From: Galdieria partita
Lineage: Eukaryota > Rhodophyta > Bangiophyceae > Galdieriales > Galdieriaceae
Direction of reading: 5' to 3'
DNA: 64,000 bases
NCBI GenBank assembly: GCA_025991245.1
Contig: BQMJ01000048.1
Location: 1 to 64,000 of the forward strand
Made by a program: the position numbers and the translations under genes
The notes under the pieces: generated by a model
Told to the model about the DNA's origin: nothing
Seen by the model: only the letters and a program-made list of their open reading frames with translations
Database searches by the model: none
Shown here: piece by piece, positions 34,155 through 46,100 of the stretch
Layout of the letters: each line of letters starts with the position of its first letter
How positions within the stretch are numbered: the first letter of the stretch is position 1

Positions 34155-34810
34155 TCAATGTAATAACACCTTTGCTCCAAAAGTTACAGAATTCCTAATA
34201 CGTAAGACCCTACTTTTCCCAACAACCATAACGAATAGAGTGTTTCCGTCATACAACTCACGAAAGTTTGTTGATGGCAAAACTTTACCATCTTGAGTCC
34301 TTTCTAATTTACTGTAACTTTCGTCTAGAACACCAACTTCATCAAAAGCCACAAGAAGGTATTGAACGGCGGGAATGTTCATTCTATCTCGTAAAGTGAA
34401 ACTAGAATCGATGGTTCCTCTTCCATAGTTTCAAAGGCTTTGCTCTTTTGCGTAACTAGACTACCAACTTGAGAGCAGGGAATATTGATCATCAAGTGGT
34501 AGACTACCCTTTCAAGTTTCGTTTTTCTTCAATAAGCAAAGTTGATTCGAGGTTTCTCAAATCCAAAGCTTTCAACTTGTCTAAAAACTCTTTCCTAGAA
34601 GGATCCGAAGCAAAAAAAAAGCCAGAAATATTTCACCAAACCTCGGCACCAACTCCAAATATAGCTAATACACAAAGTCATCTTGCAAGACCCAAACATA
34701 TGAGGCAAAAAAGTCAAACGGAAGTTGAGACTTCTTGATTCAACCTCAAATTCTTCTCTGTGGCAATGAAGTTCATATAGTTCTGTTGTCACAAGAAACA
34801 CTCCTCTCAT
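34155..34810 (-). pseudogene. Broken copy of the NTPase family (N-terminal half)
   Basis: Two minus-strand stretches match the first half of the 17450 gene in order. One carries the LYEL and PHMFGS blocks and the other carries LLVAFDEVGVLDESY and the NSVTFG strand. It is closer to the 17450 copy than to the 31077 copy. It is a fossil with several breaks and no nuclease part. It lies in the opposite orientation to the two larger copies and marks the inner edge of the subtelomere. Confidence 0.8.
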
Positions 34811-35278
34811 AGTCTACTACTTGTGTGTTGTATGGGTTACAAGTGTCCCACTCAATACCTAAGAAATGGGTAGAAGCAGACCAGTAAAGTTGAAGTGAGT
34901 TGAGTTGCGTTTTCGTTCCTTTGTACAAATGGAAGTTGCAAAAACACGTTTGACGATGCTATCATACTTTGATGAATACCCAATGGTGTTACAAGGCTGT
35001 TTGATAATAAAGTTTTCATCTGATGAAACTGCATAAGAAAGATTTTGTTGTCTGTAATGAAAATGAATACAATAGATTGGATAGATGGAAGCATGGCTAT
35101 CATTGCACTCTATAGAAATTTCAAACAAAAGCACACAAGTCTCTCTAATAAGAAATACAATGAAGTATACTCTATTCTGACAATAAAGTGCCACTTGTAC
35201 AAAGCATTCTAATTATCAGATCAATTGAAATACTTTTTCACCAGCGGATCATATGCAAACAAAGAATTTCGGATAGAA
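34811..35278. other. Boundary between subtelomere and gene-dense arm
   Basis: The 470 bases between the last NTPase fossil and the first core gene carry no recognisable repeat. A minus frame at 34859-35194 (111 codons) has no domain and is not called. It probably holds the promoter of the GH31 gene. Confidence 0.5.
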
Positions 35279-38200
35279 ATGGCTTCTTCCCATCCAACTC
35301 TGTGTAGTTGGCTTCGAAACTTTAGTCGAAATTCTATTGCCTTGAAAGAATCTATATTTATTTGTAATCAGGGAAGCACAAGGTTTACAGTTATCAACGA
35401 TTATGTGGTTCGTTGTGAGATGGGTAAAAGAATAGATCATAGATATGCGTTTGAAGATAGATCATCCTTTGCTTTTTTAAACAGAAATAGTGGCAAGAAG
35501 GTTTCTTTTCAGGTGCAAACCATAGAGGAAGAGCAGGTGTTCTTGGAAACCGAGTTTTTCACTCTTTGGTATAAGCCACAAAGAGATTGCAAAGACTTTC
35601 AAGGTAATGGACTAGTTATCCAATTTCTATTGAGACTCAACTTTATTCAGATCAATTGTTTGTCAAGTTGAAAAGTTCTGAAAGTGCAGACTTTCTTTCT
35701 TGCCCTGTGGAACAACAATCAGACCATAACTTGGGAGGCACTTGTCGAACTTTGGATGAAGCAAGTGGCTGGAAAGTATGTAATTGGAAAGGAGAATCTA
35801 TTGCTCTCGATGTGGATCTGGGCATAGGTATGGTTTCCAAGAAAGGTTTTGTGGTGATGGATGATTCGACCACTCCACTATTTGATGAAAATGGTTGGCC
35901 GCTTTCTTCTTCACAACGAAACAACATTTGCGACATTTATATATTTTGTTATGGTTCCAATTACAGAAAAGCTTTGCAGTTGTTTTGTCAAGTATCAGGA
36001 CGAGTTCCACTGATTCCTCGCTACATTTTAGGGAATTGGTGGTCTCGATATTGGCGTTATTCTGAAGATGAACTGAAAGTGCTTATCCAACTATTTGAAA
36101 AGTATCGATTGCCATTTTCAGTTTGTATTTTGGATATGGATTGGCGTATGTAACGTTCATTTATTTGTCTCTCAATATTCATGATTGGATAGATATTGTG
36201 GACTGTGAAGTTTATGATTTTCAAGTGTTTGGTTGTCATCCAGGTTGGACAGGATATACATGGAATAGAGAATTGTTTCCGAATCCTGCAGCATTGATTG
36301 ATTGGCTACATAAGAAGGGTTTAAGAGTGGCTTTGAATTTGCATCCTGCAGACGGTGTTTGGCCTCATGAAGAAGTTTATCAAAATTTTGCAATGGCGAT
36401 GGGACTATCGGAGAATAACGAAATAAGAAAGAGCAGACCCATTCCTTTTGATATTACGGATCCGTTATTCACTGAGAATTATTTTCGGTTATTGCATCAT
36501 ACACAAGAAGAAGAGAATGGAGTTGATTTTTGGTGGATAGGTAAGTTTGTTGTCTAACGAAACGGATTTTACACGATTGAAAACTTTGTGCGTAGACTGG
36601 CAACAGGGTACCAAGACTTCTCTAGAAGGAGTCGATCCCTTATTTGTCTTGAATCATTTTCATTATTTGGATCACGGAAGAGGAGGACGTCGTAGACCCT
36701 TTATCTTTTCAAGGTTTCCTGGATTAGGAGGTCAACGATATCCCATCGGCTTTTCTGGAGACACTCATGTGACTTGGAGTAAGTTTTGTTGATTTTATTT
36801 ATTTATCTAAAACGAGTATTCAGATTCTTTGGCTTTTCAACCTTATTTTACTGCAACTGCTGCAAATGTTGGATATTTCTATTGGTCTCATGATATTGGA
36901 GGTCATTTTGCTGGTATAGAAGAACCTCAACTATTGGTTCGTTGGATACAGTTTGGTTTATATTCTCCCATTTTGCGTCTTCATTCCAACAAGAATCCAT
37001 ATCATTCACGGTAAGTCTTATTTCGTAGTCAATAGATAGTCGGTATAATGACGCATATTTCTAGTCATCCGTGGATGTATGATGCAGATATTTTACAAGC
37101 CTGTCAAAGTGCAATGCAACAGAGACATTCTTTTATTCCCTACTTGTATACAATGGCTTGGCGTGCGACTCAAGATTGCATTGCATTGATTGAACCGATG
37201 TATTATACGCATCCCAATGATGACAATGCTTATGCTTGTCCTGGTCAATATTGGTTTGGTTCGAAACTCATTGTAGCTCCATTTGTGGAAAGAACCGATT
37301 TCTATACGAGACATTCCAGACAAGTAAGCAACTGAAAACACATAGAATACTCTTAATGCTATGCTATTCTAGGTAGTATGGTTACCTCCAAGTGTGGCTC
37401 CTTGGCGAAATATTTACACTGGAGAAGCGTTTGAAGGAAATAGATGGCATGTCATTTATGGAAGACTTGAAGATATTCCTGTATGGGGTATACCTGGTGC
37501 TATCATTCCTCTTTCAAGGGATGAAGAAATAATAGAGAATGGTTCTTATCGTTTTCCTATCAACAATCCTCGTCGACTAGAACTTGTTGTGATTGGAGGG
37601 GATAGTGGTAGTTTTCAGTTATTAGAGGACGATGGTAGAGTGGAACCTCTTGTTGAGTATGAAGGAGGAGCTTGTATGACTCTTTTAGAGTTGAAATGGG
37701 AAGAGCATCGATTGGAAATGAATATTGCCAAAGTACAAGGAGATATAACCGTTGTTCCAAACCAACGAGATTGGAAAGTTACTTTTCTTGGAGTATCAAC
37801 TTGTTTACAAGTGAAAGTTTATTCTAATGGAAGTCCAATTTCTTCCTTTTCTCAAACGGTCAATGAACAAAAAGAATCCATTTCTGTCTTTTTAGAGAAT
37901 ATCCCTGTCCAAGGCCATATTCAAATAATGATGGAACCTATTACGAACAACCCAATCTATTCTATAAGAAATAGGAGAGAAGAAAAGATTCGTCAATTAT
38001 TGTTTTGGTTTCATCTTAATACAGTGGCTAAAGAGCGCATAGATAATGCTCTTGGTATATTGACAAAGGAGCCTTATCGCCTGGACGAAATATCTGAACA
38101 TATGCTTTCCAGTTCTCAGAAGAGAGCCTTGTTGGAATATCTCACATGTTGTGGTTGTCACTGTGCTTGGAATGCACGTCCTCATGCTCCTTTCATTGTT

Positions 38201-38410
38201 TGGAAAGCAGATAACAATCATTTGGATTGTAATGTATATTGGTATTCTAGAATGGACGGAGAAAAGCGTCAAATCAAATGGGACGAGAACAAGAATGAAA
38301 TGATATTATGGAAACATCATAAAAAAGGAGATAATATTCCATCCAATTGGAATTTGTGTGTGGAATATGGAAATATGCTTTCTCTTGTATTGGATAATGA
38401 TAAAGTCTAG
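35279..38410 (+). CDS. Alpha-glucosidase, glycoside hydrolase family 31
   Basis: Seven exons: 35279-35603, 35651-36145, 36193-36540, 36596-36778, 36824-37010, 37065-37323 and 37373-38410, giving 944 aa in one frame. It releases glucose from the non-reducing end of alpha-glucans or maltooligosaccharides. The GH31 barrel is clear. HPGWTGYTWN is followed by GVDFWWIDWQQG with nucleophile Asp390, then GFSGDTHVTW with acid/base Asp445, then the SHDIGGH and RLHSNKNP blocks. There is no obvious signal peptide, so it may act in the cytosol. The last about 170 residues after the beta-sandwich (NRREEKIRQ onward) are an extra Cys/Trp-rich region I do not recognise. The start is the first in-frame ATG; upstream codons lack an ATG. 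Confidence 0.93.
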
Positions 38411-38651
38411 TGAAAGTTTTGCCAACTATTCTTTTTGTAACGCAAATATGAAACAACATTGGAGTATAATTGAGTATCGTGAACAATATTTTCAAATACA
38501 TGGAGATGGTTACAAAACGATCTTGTCGATAAGAATCGTTTGATTCAGTCTCAGCAGTTTGAATTGCAACAATCTCAAAGATTGATTTGTCGTTCTCATC
38601 CACTCAATTTTCTCTCAATTCACTTGGACTTTGTACCCCTTAGAAATAAAT

Positions 38652-40314
38652 ATGAAAGGCTTAGGAAAACTCAAACCTACTTGTATACTCTATTGTACAA
38701 CGTGGAAGAGGAACTTTTCAGTTGCACAAGGAGCAGTTGAAACTGGCTCCAAATCTCCAGTCCCCAGTAACCTCAACAGTAGCTTGCAACAAGTGGACCC
38801 TGAAGTATTTCAGTTGATAGAAAAGGAGAAAAGAAGACAAACACGTGGGATTCAACTTATTCCATCAGAGGTAAATGAACTTTGTTATTATCTTTTATAA
38901 TTGTAGTTTTATATTTTGTCTTGAAGAATTTTACTTCTCAGGCAGTATTGGAAGCAATCGGTTCTTGTTTAACCAATAAATACTCTGAAGGCTATCCGGG
39001 AGCAAGATATTATGGAGGAAATCAATTCATCGATCAAGTAGAGAGCCTTTGTCAGAAAAGAGCGTTGGAAGCCTTTCACCTTCATCCAGACGAATGGGGA
39101 GTGAACGTACAAGCACTTTCTGGTTCACCTGCCAATCTTGCGGTCTATACAGCGTTATTGCGTCCACACGATAGAATAATGGGGTTAGATCTTCCTCATG
39201 GTGGACACTTGTCTCACGGGTTTATGACTGCAAAGAAGAGAGTCTCTGCTACAAGTATCTACTTTGAGTCCATGCCTTATCGATTGAATGAAAGTACTGG
39301 GTTGATAGATTACGATAAATTGGAAGAAAATGCTGCTCTATTTCATCCCAAGTTGATTATTGCAGGGTTTTCTGCTTATTCAAGACATTATGATTATGCA
39401 AGGTTAGTAACTTTATGTAGTAGTGTGCAAGAGAAAATAATCTATTGGATTTTAGAATGCGGAAAATAGCTGATCAAAATGAATCCTATTTGATGGCTGA
39501 TATTGCACATATATCAGGTTTAGTGGCAGCAGAGGTTGTGCCATCTCCATTTCCATTTGCAGATGTAGTGACAACGACAACACATAAAGCTTTACGTGGA
39601 CCTAGAGGAGCTTTGATATTCTATCGCAAGGGAATCAAAGGCTATCAGAAAAATAATCCAAAGGAGCCAATCTATTATGATTTGGAGAATGCTATCAACG
39701 GTGCAGTCTTTCCAGGTTTACAAGGAGGACCTCATAATCACACCATTGGTGCATTGGCAGTTGCATTGAAATTGGCATCGACAGAAGAATTTAAAGCATA
39801 CCAGCAACAAGTTTTAAAGAATGCCAAACATCTTGCATCCAAGTTACAAGAACGAGGTTATCATTTGGTTAGTGGTGGTACTGACAATCATTTGTTACTC
39901 GTAGACCTTCGCCCTAGTGGAATGGATGGAGCTAGAGCAGAAAGAGTGCTGGAATTGATTTCTATAGCAGTAAATAAGAATACTGTTCCTGGAGATAAGA
40001 GTGCTTTTACTCCTGGTGGTATTCGAATGGGTACACATGCTATGACGAGTCGTGGATTGTTAGAAAAGGACTTTGATAAGTGAGTTTCGCACTTTGTATT
40101 TGAAGTGGATTACTTATGGATATGCACTAGAGTGGCTGAGTTTGTCGATAGAGGAGTTCAGTTGGCAGCAAAGGTTAAGAAGAATTCTGGTCCCAAACTC
40201 AAGGACTTTAAAGAGGCTTTGGAAAACTATTCCAGTGAATTGGAAAACTTGAAACAACAAGTAGAAGAATTTGCTTATAGTTTCGATACTGTTGGTTATG
40301 CAAAACCTCAATAG
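38652..40314 (+). CDS. SHMT: Serine hydroxymethyltransferase, probably mitochondrial
   Basis: Four exons: 38652-38870, 38927-39402, 39456-40079 and 40131-40314, giving 500 aa. It is PLP-dependent and converts serine plus tetrahydrofolate to glycine plus 5,10-methylene-THF. Landmarks are [36 protein letters not shown] and [25 protein letters not shown] holds the PLP-binding Lys276, and GLQGGPHNH and FTPGGIRMG follow. The ENFTS motif is split by intron 1. The first 30 residues are basic, Ser/Thr-rich and lack acids, as in a mitochondrial presequence. In an alga this would be the photorespiratory or one-carbon isoform. It starts 241 bp after the GH31 stop. Confidence 0.95.
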
Positions 40315-40371
40315 AATGAAACATTGTACCACATAAAGTGTCAATCGTTACAAATAAACAATGGCTTTCTC

Positions 40372-41005
<634 letters not shown>

Positions 41006-41223
41006 GTACTCGACAAAGTTTTTGAGCCATTGGAATGTATATATCAATAATAGTGTATGTAGTCTCCAACGCATATGAGAAAGAAAATGTGACTGGAAGT
41101 GATCATAAACACCATCCTTTGTTGCTTCATTTCTCCTCAAGTCGAAGTCATTTTCATTTACATTTGAATCATTACATCTGATTGTCCATATAAAAGTCAA
41201 CAGTGGTTCCCAATAAAGTATGA

Positions 41224-42641
41224 CTAGGAATGCTTTTCTCCTATGCCATTTCGTATCTCTTCTATGATCATTTGACGATCTTCTTGAAACTGTTCATCTG
41301 CCTAACGGTGTAGATGCCTTCAATTCCAAGTAGTTATATACAAACAATGCTAAATACCTTATCTTTATGAAATTGTTCCAAAAACTTCAAAAGCTGCTCC
41401 TTATTCTTCAATAAAATTTCTTCAATCTCTTTGGGTTTACTGGGATTAGCTACGAATATCTTGAATATCTGAAAGGCTTCAAATTGAATGCTTTGGCTTC
41501 TATCTAGCAATAAATTCATCACAATCTTCAAATTCTCAGTCTCCGAAATGTATCGTCGCATAATAGAAAGATTGGCTCTTTCCGTCAACAAGGAACCCAG
41601 TAAACGAAGTGACTAGGATCAAGAAATGAAACTCTGAACCTAATTGATTGGTATTCTCACCTGTCTTCTAGTCACATAATTGGACGACTGTAATAACCGA
41701 CGAAAGTAATCATTCATCACTCGGTCATAGGTTGCCTGTAAATATTTAGAAACTACTTGCTTATGCTTTGTAAGGAGATCCTTGAAACTAGCAAACGCAT
41801 CCGAAGCCACATCAAAGTTATTGCTTTCAATATAGTCAAGAAATAAACCAAATAGGTCAGAATAGAGCATCATTTCTGCCAAAGTTTCGTGTCGAATGCA
41901 TTCTCTCAGCATAGAACCACATGGAAGAGCAGTTTCGGTGTGTTCATAACTACATAAATCAAGGTATGTTATCATACCTACTTCTATAGAGATATGTTGA
42001 AACATCATACCCTTTGATCAAAGCTTCCAAAATTTGAGGAGTATTGGCGATTCTATCTAAAGCTGTTGGCTTCACAGGAGATCCAGCTGATTTCAAAGAG
42101 GTGCGTAACCTCTGTGTCTCACACCTTCGCAGAATGTTGTTAAACACTTGTGCTGCATCCTTACGTGCCTCGAAATCCAGTTCCTAATAATATCCGAAAC
42201 ATAACTTGACAAGAAAAGTAATATTTGCGAAATAAAAAACGTACTTGCATTCCTTGTGCTAATAATAGTAAAAAATCTGTGTCGCCTGCTATTGCTGTTA
42301 TTTCAGTAGCTGCTTCTTTATCCACAGAAGAAAAAGAGCCACTAGATTCGGAAACTGTTTCTCCTTCAGGTACACTTTCTAAACTGCGACTCTTGGATTG
42401 TTCACTTTCGGCACGAAGGAGGATGTTTTTTATTTCTCCAAGGAACTTGGAAACTTCCAATCTAACCTGAGCAGTTTAACAATAACTTGAACCTTTTGGA
42501 TACATAACAAAACAGACAACATACTTTATCTATATCATACGTATCACTCTGGATGTCCTTGTCGATCAAAATAGAAATGTTCTGAATACACTTTTGTGCA
42601 TCGTCAGATATGGATCGCTTTTTGGAAAAGAAACTTAACAT
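41224..42641 (-). CDS. Mo25/CAB39-like scaffold protein
   Basis: Six exons, read from right to left: 42525-42641, 42245-42466, 42011-42183, 41661-41949, 41358-41612 and 41224-41301, giving 377 aa. Mo25 is a helical-repeat scaffold that activates STE20/LKB1-type kinases and acts in cell polarity and cytokinesis. Matches run the full length: FFSKKRS at the start, then DAAQVFNNILRR, CGSMLRECIRHE, FDVASDAFASFKDLLTKHK, NYVTRRQSLRLLG, and finally SIQFEAFQIFKIFVANPSKP. An insertion of about 40 low-complexity Ser/Glu-rich residues follows the first helices. The gene is convergent with the ferredoxin (218 bp between stops) and divergent from separase. Confidence 0.95.
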
Positions 42642-43163
42642 ATTGCCCCAACACCAAATCACAAAGATGGAGGGTTGAAGACTTTTTGCTTTTTATATCT
42701 CATAATTCAGAACGCAAAGTGGAAAGTCATTCTAGAGAAGAATCTTGTGATTGTTGAGCTTCAATTTCCGGGTGTTATATATTTGAAGCCAAACTAGAAA
42801 GAGCTTTCTAGGTGTGGAAACTAGAAACAGGCGGAATGAAATCTATTTTACAGACTATCTTGGATAAATTTTCTGTTCATCTTCTTATTGTATTCTTGCA
42901 AAGAGCTTTCATGACTTTACAAGTCCAGTAGAGGGAGAGAGAGAGTAGAGAAAGCATGAAAAGTTTACCCTTTGTATAGCTATCAACTATGTCCTTATTA
43001 TTCAAAACGTTCTTTTACCCAAAATATCGAGAGAGACAAATGTATTATTATTACTATATAAGAACTAAAAAGAATTTATATTCGGTCAAACCAGTGAAGT
43101 TATCCAAAATTGGCGCCAATTTCTGCTATTTCTGATAATCAAATTTGGAATATTTTTGTTTGG
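42642..43163. promoter_or_regulatory. Shared divergent promoter region of Mo25 and separase
   Basis: 520 bases separate the two start codons, unusually wide for this gene-dense arm. Near the separase side lies a TATATAAG box at 43055-43062, followed 45 bases later by the palindrome at 43107-43122. No ORF or RNA gene is visible. Confidence 0.5.
43107..43122. promoter_or_regulatory. 16-bp perfect palindrome, E2F-like site before separase
   Basis: AAATTGGCGCCAATTT reads the same on both strands and contains TTGGCGCC, close to the E2F/DP consensus TTTSSCGC on each strand. It ends 41 bases before the separase ATG and lies downstream of a TATA-like box. E2F sites commonly control cell-cycle genes in algae and plants. 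Use of this one is inferred. Confidence 0.55.
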
Positions 43164-46100
43164 ATGAATGACAAACAACTATTCCAAGAGCTATTACAAG
43201 GAACAGACTTGAAGAAGGCTTTGCAAGAATTAGACCATTTTATCAAAGATTGTGAAGAACTTTATAATCCTTACCATGTTTCCAACCATTATTATTCTGA
43301 GGATACTGGAGCAAAACAGTTACGCTTACTCACAGAGAAGGGAAGAGGCTTTGCAACTGTTGCTAAAAACAAACTAGGTAACTTTTCAATATTCTTCCTT
43401 TTAATCCTGTTGACTTTTTATGGCTGAAATAGAAAATATTCTAAAGTTTATTCGACAGTTTGATATCCTATGTCGGAAGGATTGGAAACAAGAGTTCTGT
43501 TTGACAAATGAAGAATATGAAAAAATAGGTTGTACCTTTTTCTCTTTATGGAAAAGATGTTTGGATATGTTATTTTTAAACAAGTCGCTATTGAAATTTG
43601 ACAAGGAAAGTGATTTAGAAAAGTGAGTATAGTAACCAATCGTTTCACTAGAAAGTTGTCATACTTATTCCGTTTTGCCGTCATAGATATTCATACAACT
43701 TTATTGCAAATACTTTAAATAGAGGATTTTGGGTAGATGCATTGAAAGAATGCTTTCGTTATTTGTTTCATCTTTCTAGGAGACTAGGCGGCCTCAAGAA
43801 TGTAACTTATCAGTCCCTTTTCCAAGAAAATTCGATTCAATCGATCTTCACTATCATTCAAACAAATTGGAAATTACACTATTCGATGGAAAAGCTAAAC
43901 AATGATTTTTTTCTCATACTATTCTCCCTAATGCGAGCTTTAAGGATGTCTTTGGAGAACGAACAAGTCGTACTAAAATTCGATGAATGTAGTTTAAACG
44001 TCATTACTATCCTTTCTATCATTGTGAATATATGGAGAGAGGTTTGCATTATGGATGAGAGCAAAGAACTCATGTCTCACATTGCAACTATTTTAAAAGC
44101 TCTTCGACAAGAAACTTTTCTTATTCTTCATCAAATTTTGTGGCTGTATGAAAAAGAAAATACTGAATGGACTCTCAAGTCGCTGATGCAGTCAGCCATA
44201 GAACTTTATTGGCAATCTCTTGAATGCCAACTTTGCATTTCAGATGACGATGCTATTGTGGTCGACATAAAAGAGGATAAAATGTGGTCTTCTCAATGGC
44301 TGCAATTGGTAACAGACATTGTGTTCAACTTGCATAAAAATTCGTTATCCATTAGAGAATTATTGCATCAGATCTTCAGGTAAAGCTATTATCTTTAAGA
44401 AATCCTCTGGGTTTTGAATTCTTTCTCTTATTTAGGAAGATGAAGAAGAAAGGAAATTTTTATAAACTTCATAGTCGTTGTTTGTTAAATTGCAAGCTTA
44501 TAATGGATATGTCTAGATGGTTTCCTCAACAAGAACTGAAAAGAACTGTGAATGACTGGCTAGAAGTTTCAAAGACGTTGATTGAACTATTTGATGCGTT
44601 TGAAGCCTTTTCAATATTCAAAGAAATCGAACAGAAGAGATATTCCTGGATGCTTTTATTGCAACAAAAGAATTTCCAAAATTTCTCTAGTTGCTTCAAA
44701 GACGATTCAACAAGTACAAACGATCTTTGGACTTTTGATTTTGTGCTTCATCGATGGATGCTTTCTTATGTGAACTTCCATTTCCAAAATTCTACTTTTA
44801 TAGGACAAGTCTTGCAAAGCTTTTCAAACATGCTCAAACGTTCATCTTATCACCAAACAATGACAAATGACATAGTGAAAGCAGAATCGTGGCATATATT
44901 CGATGTCGTGAAGGTTGGCTTTTTAATTAACTTTTTTCGTATGATTTTTGTGATATCTTATCTGCATATAGTCTGCAATAATGACTTGTTTGCATGATGA
45001 AATTTTAGATGAAGAACAACTTTATGATTTACTCTTTCCAACACTGGAAGCATTCGAAGCATTTATATCAGGTATGTAAAATTTATTCACAACACGAGCT
45101 TGAATGTATAAAGTAATTCTATAGCAACATTTACATCATCTGATGACTTGTTAAAGAATGTGGCAAAAATGTTTCATAACATTGCAGCATTGCTTGTACA
45201 ACGAAAAAGTGCGTTGCTTATCGCATCCATTTGTATGCGACGTTCCATTGAATTTCGAGAGAAGATCAAGAATGAAAAGGCGGATCAAATCAATCGTTTA
45301 GGGTTGTTGTGCAAGATTATGTTGCGTCTCTCGGATCCATGTGCTTATGCATCCATTGTATTGGAAATGATTGATTGCGCAAGCTTCTTATACTCTCCTT
45401 CTAAAGTGCAAATACCTAGCGATATCTTAAAGGCATTGAGTTTTTTTGCTTGCTGGTGCGAAAACAATGAAGTTAACTTGCAAGAAGTGAGTTTTGTTCA
45501 AAGAGACATGAATATCAGTTTGACTGGTTAACCTTACTTGAAATAGTATTTTGGAATAGGAGTTTTTGAACAATTGGCTATTCAATCTGGTCCCAATGCA
45601 GTGGAATTCGCTTTCATTGCATTTCGTATTCTTCGATGGGAAATGAACTATAACTTTACCCAAATGCATAATACTTTCTCTTGTGAAAAAAATTGTGCCA
45701 TAGTTCTCCAGAATCATTGCAATGATCCTATCAAACAATATTGGCTTGAAATAGAAATCTTACGTTTGACAGTTTATACAGACTCAACTTTGGATGATGC
45801 TCATATTTCAGTACCAAAAGTATGAAATGCCCAAAACGTGATACAAGAAAATCTCATATATATTGTATTTTTAGGATATGGATAAAGATAAGAACACAAC
45901 TGCTCAAGTCGACTGTTTGCAAATGATTCATTTGGGTTGGAAGTTACTTGTAGACTTGATGCACAATTCCCATCATTCTTTCAAGTAAGCTTCTATTGCA
46001 AAATATTATTTCTTATGTTGAATTTTGCAGTCTTTTTAAAAACTCAGGCATATTAGGACTGTGGAATCGTATTTTGCAACATTCTTCTCAAAGTATTCCC

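Noticed and set aside
34859-35194. 111-codon minus frame before the GH31 gene
   Set aside because: No recognisable content; it lies in the likely promoter of the divergent GH31 gene.
38358-38543. Possible extra exon at the 3' end of the GH31 gene
   Set aside because: The main frame ends cleanly at 38410 and no GT-AG pair there improves the protein.
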